NCBI GenBank assembly: GCA_036749735.1
Contig: DAINXV010000002.1
Coordinates: 1 to 64,000 of the forward strand
Reading direction: 5' to 3'
DNA length: 64,000 bases
Origin: Lawsonella sp012842085
GTDB taxonomy: Bacteria > Actinomycetota > Actinomycetes > Mycobacteriales > Mycobacteriaceae
Below the pieces are notes generated by a model. The model made no database searches, had not been told where the DNA came from, and saw only the letters and a list, made by a program, of their open reading frames with translations. The translations under genes were made by a program, and so were the position numbers. Numbering within the stretch: position 1 is the stretch's first letter; every line of letters begins with the position of its first letter. Of this stretch, positions 32,364 to 39,077 are shown piece after piece.

Positions 32364-33977
32364 TTAGCTGTCCTTTTCTTCGTTGATGTGGTCAGCGGGG
32401 TCTGCTCCCACTTTCGCCAAATGACGTTTGTAGGATTGGGTTTGGTATTCGGGCATAGTTTCGGGCGTAAACATGGGGCCATGCAGCTGCAGAATGCGGT
32501 CGCTCCAGCGCACTACACTCATAATGATGCCGCCGATGGCGCACACCACTAGACAGCCCCATCCGAACACTCCCACAAACCATCCGGGATAGCCGCCATA
32601 ACCGTTAACGATAAGGTCCCCGAATTCGGTCAGAATCATCCACAGCAAAGCCAATGGCGTGATGACCGAGATACATACCTTCCACCAGGTGCCGACCCAG
32701 AGGGTGGAGACGGCGTTCAAGTGAATCTGCAGTTCGTTGAAGCGGCGGAGTACCCAGACGATAAGCACCAACATGACGAGTGCGTTGAGGGCGATCGTGT
32801 TGTTGATGAACTTGTCGACGACATCCAATACGCTAATGCCCGATTTAGTGGCGAAGAGAACCATCGACACAATCATCATGGGGATACCGACTAGCAGCAC
32901 CGCGGGAACACGCTGCAGTCCCAGTTTGTCCTGGAACGCAGCCGTCACCACCTCCACCAAACTGACCAGCGAGGTGAGGCCCGCCAGAACAAGAGAGAAG
33001 AAGAACAGGAATCCGAAGAGGCTGCCACCCGTCATTTGCGAGATAACGGAGGGGAAAGCAATAAACGCGAGCCCAATTCCGTTGGTCGCAACATCATCAA
33101 CACTCACACCCTGTTGTACTGCAAGGAAACCGAGAGCGGCGAAAACGCAGATACCAGCCAGCACCTGGAAGGAGGATGTTGCGAATGCTACCACCAGGCT
33201 GGAGCCGGCCAGGTCGCTGCGACGCTTCAGGTAGGAACTGTAGGTGACCATAATGCCGTAGCCGACGGAAAGGGAGAAGAATATCTGGCTGTATGCGGCA
33301 ATCCACACTTTGCCGTTTGCCAGCAGGGACCAGTCCGCAGTGAAGAACACCTCCAGTCCTTCGGTTGCACCCTCCAAGAAGAGGGAGCGCACAACCAGGA
33401 TGCAGAACAGGACGGCGAGGAGCGGAACAAAGAATTTGCTGGCAGCACCCACGCCGTTTTGCACACCGAGGGCGATGACGGCAATGGTAATGATCCAAAT
33501 GACCGCGAGGGGGATGGCGACTGCCGGCACAAAACTGGTGCTTAATTCCGTTTGCGACTGCAGGAAACTGTGGTTGAAGAAGGCATCGGGATCATTTCCC
33601 CACTCTTGGCGCAGACTGTAGAACATGTATGCGCCGGACCAGGCAATAATCACTGCGTAGTAGCAAGCAATGATGAAACAGATAACTACCTGGAACCAGC
33701 CCAACCATTCCATTCGCTTATTGATGCGCCGGAAGGTGAGGGGAGCACCACCGCGGAAACGGTGCCCCATGGCGTAGTCCAGAAAAAGCATGGGGATACC
33801 GGCGGTGAGTAGTGCCACCAGGAAGGGAATGAGAAAGGCGCCACCCCCGTTCTCATAGGCTACGTACGGGAAACGCCAAATACTTCCCAAGCCGATGGCT
33901 GATCCGATAGCCGCCAGGATGAATACCGAGCGCCTAGAAAAGGTCGCTCGAGGTGCGGCTTTGGACTCTGCGCTCAT
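32364..33977 (-). CDS. metP: NSS-family sodium-dependent amino-acid transporter (MetP-like)
   Basis: This neurotransmitter-sodium-symporter protein imports an amino acid, probably methionine or alanine, with sodium. The N-terminal signature reads GSAIGLGSIWRFPY (about 28-41) and the first helices continue as ENGGGAFLIPF. About twelve helices follow in 537 residues. The usual sodium-1 ligand Asn of GLGN is replaced by Ser (AGT codon), unlike the paralogue upstream, which keeps Asn. ATG at 33977 is preferred over GTG at 33983 because AGGACA is then well spaced. It abuts the small-subunit gene and follows its paralogue by 36 bases. Confidence 0.88.
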   Translation of the reverse strand: MSAESKAAPRATFSRRSVFILAAIGSAIGLGSIWRFPYVAYENGGGAFLIPFLVALLTAGIPMLFLDYAMGHRFRGGAPLTFRRINKRMEWLGWFQVVICFIIACYYAVIIAWSGAYMFYSLRQEWGNDPDAFFNHSFLQSQTELSTSFVPAVAIPLAVIWIITIAVIALGVQNGVGAASKFFVPLLAVLFCILVVRSLFLEGATEGLEVFFTADWSLLANGKVWIAAYSQIFFSLSVGYGIMVTYSSYLKRRSDLAGSSLVVAFATSSFQVLAGICVFAALGFLAVQQGVSVDDVATNGIGLAFIAFPSVISQMTGGSLFGFLFFFSLVLAGLTSLVSLVEVVTAAFQDKLGLQRVPAVLLVGIPMMIVSMVLFATKSGISVLDVVDKFINNTIALNALVMLVLIVWVLRRFNELQIHLNAVSTLWVGTWWKVCISVITPLALLWMILTEFGDLIVNGYGGYPGWFVGVFGWGCLVVCAIGGIIMSVVRWSDRILQLHGPMFTPETMPEYQTQSYKRHLAKVGADPADHINEEKDS

Positions 33978-34013
33978 AATCACTGTCCTGTCTAAATTTG
34001 TTGTAACGGCTTA

Positions 34014-35615
34014 CTATTGTGCCTCATTTTCAGGAGGCGACGGCGGTTCAGTGGAAAGAATCTGTGAACCACTATCAGGGGTGCTGTTGAGAGTGGGTTT
34101 TGGCAGCGACAGTTCTTCCAGGGGAGTGCTGGAACTCCATGGCATGAGAGTAAAAACAATGGCGCCAATAAGCACAATCAGGATGGGGATCCAGCCGAAG
34201 GCAAGCAAAGACCAGGTGGGATAATCCCCATAGCCGCCCGTCACAATGGAGTGGATTTCGGTGCCCAGGATGGTCAGCAGAATTGCGGGGGTCACCACCG
34301 CGACACACAACTTCCACAGGAAACCCACGTGGCGGGATGACACCGCATTGAGGTGCGTGGAAAGTGCTGGTAGTGCCCTCAGTACCCAACTAATGACGAG
34401 CATAGCAATGATCGCGGCCGAGACGATTCCAATGCTGCACACGAATTTGTCGAAAATATCTAGTGTGTGGGAGCCCGTTGTGGTGGGGAAGAGCAGCATT
34501 GACCCCACAAGTAGCGGGACGATGACGGCGATGGTGGCAGCCCAGCGGGCCAGCCCAAACTCGTCGCGAATGGCAGAGATGCACACCTCCACCACTGAAA
34601 TTTCGGATGTTAAACCGGCGATGGTGAGGCAGGTGAAAAAGATGACACCAAAAATGGTGCCGCCGGGCATGGTGGAAATAATTGTGGGAAACGCAATGAA
34701 AGCAAGCCCAATTCCGCCCCCTGCGACCTCCGACACCGACTGCCCGGTAGACGTGGCCAAAAAACCTAGTGTCGCAAAAACACCGATGCCAGCCAACGCT
34801 TCAAAAGAAGCATTAGAGAAGGCGACGACGTAGCCCGAACCCACCAGGTTGGTTTTGCGTTTCAAATAGGAGCTGTAGGTGATCATCACCGCAAAGCCCA
34901 CATTGAGGGAAAAGAAGATCTGCCCATAGGCTGCGATCCACACCCCACCGTGTCGCAAGGCCTCCCAATCTGGGGTGAAGAAGACTTCCAATCCTTGTGC
35001 TGCGCCGGGCAGGAAAAGGGCGCGGATGACGAGGGCCCCAAAGAGGATGACGAGGAGAGGTACGAAAAAGCGGTTCAGCCGCCCAATTCCATTCTCCACC
35101 CCGAGCACCACCACCAGCACAATAATTCCCCAGACCACCAGCATGGGGAGAGCAACTTGGGCGACGAGGTCCACACTGAAGCCGGAAGCTTCCTGCAGAA
35201 AGTGGTTGTTGAAGAACGCTGCCGGGTCGGAGCCCCATTCTTGGCCAAAACTGTAGATCGCGTATCGAAGTGCCCACGCAATAATCACGGGATAGTAGAG
35301 GGCTATGAGGAAAGCGATCCCCACCTGGAACCAGCCGGCAAATTCGCCACGTTTGTGGAGGCGACGGAAAGCGAGGGGGCCGGAACCCCGGAACTTGTGG
35401 CCCAGTCCGTATTCCATCAATAGCAGTGGAATACCTGCCGTCATGAGCGCCACTACATAGGGGATAAGGAAGGCGCCACCGCCGTTTGTGTAGGACACGT
35501 AGGGGAAGCGCCAAATATTGCCGAGGCCAATAGCAGAGCCAATGGCAGCCAAAATGAACACGGAGCGACGGCTGAAAGTTTCGCGTGGTACAGACTCTCG
35601 GGAAGTAGTGTTCAC
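34014..35615 (-). CDS. Second NSS-family sodium-dependent transporter
   Basis: This paralogue of the downstream metP-like gene shares the N-terminal SRRSVFILAAIGSAIGLG pattern and overall helix order over 533 residues. It retains the consensus GLGNIWRFPY with the sodium-binding Asn. The C-terminal tail differs and is Pro/Ser-rich. GTG at 35615 has no clear ribosome-binding site; TAAAGT lies seven bases upstream. It has no small subunit of its own, but the single metS downstream could serve it. The two genes look like an old tandem duplication that has diverged, perhaps with different substrates. Confidence 0.88.
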   Translation of the reverse strand: MNTTSRESVPRETFSRRSVFILAAIGSAIGLGNIWRFPYVSYTNGGGAFLIPYVVALMTAGIPLLLMEYGLGHKFRGSGPLAFRRLHKRGEFAGWFQVGIAFLIALYYPVIIAWALRYAIYSFGQEWGSDPAAFFNNHFLQEASGFSVDLVAQVALPMLVVWGIIVLVVVLGVENGIGRLNRFFVPLLVILFGALVIRALFLPGAAQGLEVFFTPDWEALRHGGVWIAAYGQIFFSLNVGFAVMITYSSYLKRKTNLVGSGYVVAFSNASFEALAGIGVFATLGFLATSTGQSVSEVAGGGIGLAFIAFPTIISTMPGGTIFGVIFFTCLTIAGLTSEISVVEVCISAIRDEFGLARWAATIAVIVPLLVGSMLLFPTTTGSHTLDIFDKFVCSIGIVSAAIIAMLVISWVLRALPALSTHLNAVSSRHVGFLWKLCVAVVTPAILLTILGTEIHSIVTGGYGDYPTWSLLAFGWIPILIVLIGAIVFTLMPWSSSTPLEELSLPKPTLNSTPDSGSQILSTEPPSPPENEAQ

Positions 35616-35622
35616 TGTTGTT

Positions 35623-35628
35623 ACTTTA
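35623..35628 (-). promoter_or_regulatory. Predicted -10 element of the NSS operon
   Basis: TAAAGT on the minus strand is seven bases before GTG at 35615, which is the first gene of the NSS-NSS-metS set. Confidence 0.45.
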
Positions 35629-35733
35629 CTTGGAGTCCCTCACTCGTAGGAAGCTTTGGGAGAGACATCTGCAGGCAAGGCGGGTGACGGCGCCTTATCT
35701 CGGCTCTCTTAGCTAAATGCCTGTTGAACGGGG

Positions 35734-35739
35734 TAGAGT
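35734..35739 (+). promoter_or_regulatory. Possible -10 element of ychF
   Basis: TAGAGT is eight bases before GTG at 35748. The spacing is one base longer than at the other candidate leaderless genes. Confidence 0.35.
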
Positions 35740-35747
35740 GGGGATCC

Positions 35748-36827
35748 GTGAGCTTAACACTTGGAATTGTGGGTCTGCCTAACGTAGGCAAATCGACCCT
35801 TTTTAATGCACTGACGAAGAACGATGTCCTGGCGGCCAACTACCCGTTTGCCACTATCGAACCAAACGTGGGTGTGGTGGAGCTTGCCGATAGCCGGCTC
35901 AACAAACTGCAGGAGATTGTTAACGCACAACGCATCCTGCCAGCCACCGTGTCTTTTGTGGACATTGCAGGCATCGTGAAAGGCGCCTCTGAAGGCGAAG
36001 GCTTGGGCAATAAGTTCCTTGCCAACATTCGCGACTGTGATGCGATTTGCCAGGTTGTGCGTGTGTTCTCGGACCCCGACGTGGTGCATGTTGCGGGCCA
36101 AGTGAACCCCCTCGACGACATTGAGGTCATCGAGACCGAGCTCATTATTGCGGATCTGCAAACTGTTGAAAAAGCTTTGCCGCGTCTAACCAAGCAGGCC
36201 AAGCAGGATAAGTCGCTTCTGAAACAGGTCGCCGAAGTTGAGAAGGCACAGGCGATTCTGGAAGATGGCGACACCATCTTCTCGCGTGCGGATGAAGTTG
36301 ATGGTGAGGCTCTCTACGAGTTGCACCTGCTTACCACCAAGCCCTTCCTGTACGTCTTTAACGCTGACGAAGGTGTGCTCACGGACGACGCGAAGAAGGA
36401 TGAACTCTGCAAACAGGTCGCTCCGGCGGAGGCCATTTTCCTGGACGCAAAAGCTGAAGCCGAATTGGTGGAGCTTGACGAAGATGAGCGCATGGAGCTG
36501 CTGGAGTCCATTGGCCAGGATGAGCCCGGGCTCGTGCAGCTGGCTCGTGCTGGTTTCGAAACCTTAGGACTGCAAACCTACCTCACCGCTGGTGAGAAGG
36601 AAGTTCGCGCCTGGACCATCCACCAGGGAGATACTGCTCCCACCGCGGCAGGTGTCATCCACAGTGACTTCGAAAAGGGCTTCATTAAAGCCGAGATTGT
36701 TTCCTACGACGATCTAGTCGAATACGGCTCCATGGCGGAGTGCCGCGCCGCCGGCAAGGTGCGCATGGAGGGTAAAGACTACGTCATGCAAGACGGTGAC
36801 GTAGTGGAGTTTCGTTTTAACGTTTAA
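35748..36827 (+). CDS. ychF: Redox-responsive ATPase/GTPase YchF (Obg-like)
   Basis: YchF is a ribosome-associated P-loop NTPase of the Obg/HflX class that prefers ATP and is linked to stress and translation. GLPNVGKST is at 9-17, DIAGIVKGASEGEGLGN is the G3 region, and the usual NKxD specificity motif is altered (VFNADEG), which fits ATP preference. The TGS domain forms the C-terminus, ending in VVEFRFNV. The protein has 359 residues from GTG at 35748; a TTG at 35724 is possible but adds atypical residues. It lies near ispH and DUF6542 as in mycobacteria. Confidence 0.95.
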   Translation: MSLTLGIVGLPNVGKSTLFNALTKNDVLAANYPFATIEPNVGVVELADSRLNKLQEIVNAQRILPATVSFVDIAGIVKGASEGEGLGNKFLANIRDCDAICQVVRVFSDPDVVHVAGQVNPLDDIEVIETELIIADLQTVEKALPRLTKQAKQDKSLLKQVAEVEKAQAILEDGDTIFSRADEVDGEALYELHLLTTKPFLYVFNADEGVLTDDAKKDELCKQVAPAEAIFLDAKAEAELVELDEDERMELLESIGQDEPGLVQLARAGFETLGLQTYLTAGEKEVRAWTIHQGDTAPTAAGVIHSDFEKGFIKAEIVSYDDLVEYGSMAECRAAGKVRMEGKDYVMQDGDVVEFRFNV

Positions 36828-36898
36828 CCTCCTGTGCCAGCCCGACCTATGCAGTAGTTTTAAAGGAGTACCAAAGAAACATTCAGGAAGGTCTCCTC

Positions 36899-37309
36899 AT
36901 GCTGAAGGGCTTTAAAGATTTTATTCTGCGTGGGAATGTCATTGAGCTGGCTGTCGGTGTCATTATCGGTGCCGCTTTTACCTCGATCGTCACCGCTTTA
37001 ACAGAGCACCTGATCGAGCCACTAATCAACGCTATGGGAGGCGCAGAGGTAACTGGGCTAGGTTTCCGGATTATTTCTGATAACTCCAGCACCTATATGG
37101 ATTTCGCGGCAGTGATCACTGCCATTATTAACTTCTTGCTAGTGGCGGCAGTAGTGTACTTCGCCATTGTGGTGCCTATGAATAAACTGCATGCGGTTAT
37201 CGACAAGCAGACTGGCGATAAGGATGCCGACGATTCTGCTGATGAAACCACCGAGAAGGAACTGCTGGAGGATATTCGCGATCTTTTAGCCCAGCAGCAA
37301 GACAGTTAA
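36899..37309 (+). CDS. mscL: Large-conductance mechanosensitive channel
   Basis: MscL opens under membrane tension and protects against hypo-osmotic shock. The N-terminal GFKDFILRGNVIELAVGVIIGAAF pattern (split at residue 15) is diagnostic: amphipathic helix then the pore helix with the small-residue stripe. The second helix (about 70-95) is followed by a charged C-terminal bundle ending EELLEDIRDLL-like sequence. At 136 residues it is standard. ATG at 36899 follows AGGAAGG. Confidence 0.95.
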   Translation: MLKGFKDFILRGNVIELAVGVIIGAAFTSIVTALTEHLIEPLINAMGGAEVTGLGFRIISDNSSTYMDFAAVITAIINFLLVAAVVYFAIVVPMNKLHAVIDKQTGDKDADDSADETTEKELLEDIRDLLAQQQDS

Positions 37310-37353
37310 GACTGTCCGCGCAATAGCTCCCCGCCAGCGACTAATTAATATCC

Positions 37354-38124
37354 CTATAGCCGGGTTGCTGCCCGAGCTTCTAGAAGCATGGGCAGCGCTT
37401 CGGTGGCGGACATGCGGAGGCTCACATCGCACAGTGAGCTTTCGGGTGTCCGCTTGGGGTTAATTTCGATGACTTTGGCCCCACTTTGTTGAGCAATACG
37501 GGGGAGGGTGGCGGCCGGTTGTACGACTGCTGAAGTTCCTACCACTAGGTAAATGTCGCAGGTTTGGGCTGCAATTACGCCGTTGTTCCAGGGCTCTTTG
37601 GGAAGCTGTTCGCCAAACCACACAATGTCAGGGCGAATAGGGGAGCCGCAATGGGGGCAGGCGGGCGGTTCTGCGCGGAGTACCTCTTCGGTTGGTAATT
37701 CCACTTGTTCCGGATATTGCTTGCGGCAGCGGGAACAGATGAAGTTGAAAAGTGTCCCGTGTACGTGTTGCACAGCAGTGGATCCGCCACGTTCGTGTAG
37801 GTCGTCCACATTTTGGGTGGTGACGGCGACGTGGGCGTATTTTTCCCAGTCTCCGAGTGCTTTATGTGCTTCGTTGGGGGCTACGTCCCGTACAAGCGAG
37901 TTGCGCCACAAGTACCATGCCCACACCATTTGGTGGTCTTTCTCCCAGGCTTGTGGCGTTGCAAGTGTTTCGGGGTCGAATTGTTCCCAGAGCCCACTTT
38001 GGGAGGTGCGGAAGGTGGGGAGTCCGGATTCTGCGGAGATCCCGGCGCCGGACAATACCGCTACTCGTTCGGCTCGGGCAGCTAGATCTTTTGCTTGGTC
38101 GAGAAGATTATCCTGGTCGCTCAT
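37354..38124 (-). CDS. NAD-dependent protein deacylase (sirtuin)
   Basis: Sirtuins remove acyl groups from lysines using NAD. GAGISAESGLPTFR (26-39) and TQNVDDLH (103-110) bind NAD, His122 in HVHGT is the catalytic base, and Cys130, Cys133, Cys156 and Cys159 form the zinc site. Tyr71 and Arg74 in the YLWR segment match the Tyr-x-x-Arg pair of class III sirtuins, so desuccinylase or demalonylase activity is likely besides deacetylation. The frame is open further upstream through the hsp20 control region, but ATG at 38124 gives a normal 256 residues and has TACCAT seven bases upstream. It is divergent from hsp20. Confidence 0.93.
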   Translation of the reverse strand: MSDQDNLLDQAKDLAARAERVAVLSGAGISAESGLPTFRTSQSGLWEQFDPETLATPQAWEKDHQMVWAWYLWRNSLVRDVAPNEAHKALGDWEKYAHVAVTTQNVDDLHERGGSTAVQHVHGTLFNFICSRCRKQYPEQVELPTEEVLRAEPPACPHCGSPIRPDIVWFGEQLPKEPWNNGVIAAQTCDIYLVVGTSAVVQPAATLPRIAQQSGAKVIEINPKRTPESSLCDVSLRMSATEALPMLLEARAATRL

Positions 38125-38131
38125 ACTTTCA

Positions 38132-38137
38132 ATGGTA
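38132..38137 (-). promoter_or_regulatory. Predicted -10 element of the sirtuin gene
   Basis: TACCAT on the minus strand is seven bases before the ATG at 38124. It lies 36 bases from the first HAIR-like box of the divergent hsp20 promoter. Confidence 0.4.
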
Positions 38138-38172
38138 GTGCCTCTTTGTTTTCTATGGGCGAAAAATAAAGA

Positions 38173-38193
38173 CTTGAGTCGATCAGTATCAAT
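38173..38193 (+). promoter_or_regulatory. HAIR-like box 1 (HspR operator) upstream of hsp20
   Basis: CTTGAGT-N7-TATCAAT matches the HspR consensus CTTGAGT-N7-ACTCAAG at 11 of 14 positions, with a perfect left half. The left half overlaps the predicted -35 hexamer of hsp20. Confidence 0.5.
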
Positions 38194-38202
38194 GTGTATA
38201 GT
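38174..38202 (+). promoter_or_regulatory. Predicted vegetative promoter of hsp20
   Basis: TTGAGT (38174-38179) and TATAGT (38197-38202) are separated by 17 bases, a good sigma-A type promoter. It predicts a transcript start near 38209, with a leader of about 95 bases containing HAIR-like box 2. Confidence 0.55.
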
Positions 38203-38215
38203 CTTAATTGTCGTG

Positions 38216-38236
38216 GTTGAGCGATATAGACTCAAC
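38216..38236 (+). promoter_or_regulatory. HAIR-like box 2 (HspR operator) upstream of hsp20
   Basis: GTTGAGC-N7-ACTCAAC is a near-perfect inverted repeat and matches the HspR consensus CTTGAGT-N7-ACTCAAG at 11 of 14 positions. It lies 66 bases before the hsp20 ATG, 43 bases from box 1. Confidence 0.6.
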
Positions 38237-38302
38237 TACAGTAAATAAGCAATAAATATTACGTCGCCATTGGAAAATATGACGCCAAAGGAGGTTTTCA
38301 CC

Positions 38303-38758
38303 ATGGCTACCACTGCTTTTGATCCGTTCCGCGAGTTCGAACGTTTTATTACCGGACTGGGAGGCAATACCTCACAGGCAACTGCTTTGCCGATGGACCT
38401 CTACAAGAAGGGGGACATCTTCGTAGCAGAGATTGAGATGCCTGGGGTTGACCCGCAGAGCATTGATATCGATGTAGACGACCGCACCCTCACCGTGCGC
38501 GCTGAGCGCAGCACCAAGAAATCCGAAGGTGTTGAGTGGGTAAGCCGCGAACGCCGTGTCGGCGCCTTTGCCCGCCAGCTGAATCTGGGACGCGGCCTCG
38601 CTACCGACAAGATCACAGCTGAATACGAAGACGGTGTTCTGAAGCTCGCCATTCCGGTTGCGGAAGAGGCCAAGCCTCGCAAGATTTCCGTTAATCATGT
38701 CCTAGGCTCCAGCTCGCAAGGCGAGGTGGAAGGTTCCGCCGACGAGTCTGAGGAATAA
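38303..38758 (+). CDS. Small heat-shock protein (Hsp20/alpha-crystallin family)
   Basis: This ATP-independent chaperone holds unfolded proteins for later refolding. The alpha-crystallin domain spans about 40-135, with the strands DIFVAEIEMPGVD and DDRTLTVRAER and the late VLKLAIP motif. The 151 residues start at ATG 38303, which has an ideal AAGGAGG site; an upstream frame is open but unlikely to be used. Two HAIR-like boxes and a sigma-A type promoter lie upstream, so heat induction through HspR, as for acr2 in mycobacteria, is the simplest model. A strong terminator follows. Confidence 0.94.
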   Translation: MATTAFDPFREFERFITGLGGNTSQATALPMDLYKKGDIFVAEIEMPGVDPQSIDIDVDDRTLTVRAERSTKKSEGVEWVSRERRVGAFARQLNLGRGLATDKITAEYEDGVLKLAIPVAEEAKPRKISVNHVLGSSSQGEVEGSADESEE

Positions 38759-38787
38759 TTCACGAATTAATCACTAAAACTACATAG

Positions 38788-38829
38788 AATCACAGGGACT
38801 TTGCGACACGCCGGAGTCCCTGTGATTTT
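38788..38829 (+). terminator. Intrinsic terminator of hsp20
   Basis: AATCACAGGGACT (38788-38800) pairs over 13 bp with 38815-38827 around a 14-base loop, and the run TTTT closes the right arm. It begins 30 bases after the hsp20 stop. Confidence 0.75.
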
Positions 38830-38836
38830 AATCACT
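38821..38836. promoter_or_regulatory. CRP/GlxR-type box, distal, upstream of pflB
   Basis: TGTGA-TTTTAA-TCACT matches nine of ten informative positions of the CRP/GlxR consensus. It overlaps the right arm of the hsp20 terminator, so part of the match could come from the hairpin. It is 242 bases before the pflB start. Confidence 0.35.
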
Positions 38837-39036
38837 TAGGGCAGGCTTATTTTTTGTTTTTGGTTATTTTCGGGCAGTAAATCTTACTAGGTGGAGAGAA
38901 TTTTTCAGTAGGTAGAAATATCTAAAAAGTCCGTTATAACCTGCAGCAATGGCGAGCACTAGGTGTTTGAATTTAGTTTCTTAACCGATAAACTGAAGAC
39001 AAAGCTGAAAGACCATATTCGGCGAGTGTTTTTTTA

Positions 39037-39052
39037 GGTGATAACCCTCACC
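39037..39052. promoter_or_regulatory. CRP/FNR-family box, proximal, upstream of pflB
   Basis: GGTGA-TAACCC-TCACC is a perfect dyad (AGGTGA and TCACCT with one more base on each side) with the GTGA-N6-TCAC core of CRP/FNR-family operators. It lies 25 bases before the pflB ATG, close enough to block initiation or translation. A possible promoter (TTGAAT, 16 bases, TAAACT; 38967-38994) lies upstream. The rest of this 319-base gap shows no gene. Confidence 0.45.
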
Positions 39053-39077
39053 TCTAGGGAAAATACGAGGTAACTAA

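Noticed and set aside
38125..38235. N-terminal extension of the sirtuin through the hsp20 control region
   Set aside because: It would make the protein 37 residues longer than usual and would place coding sequence over the two HAIR-like boxes and the hsp20 promoter.
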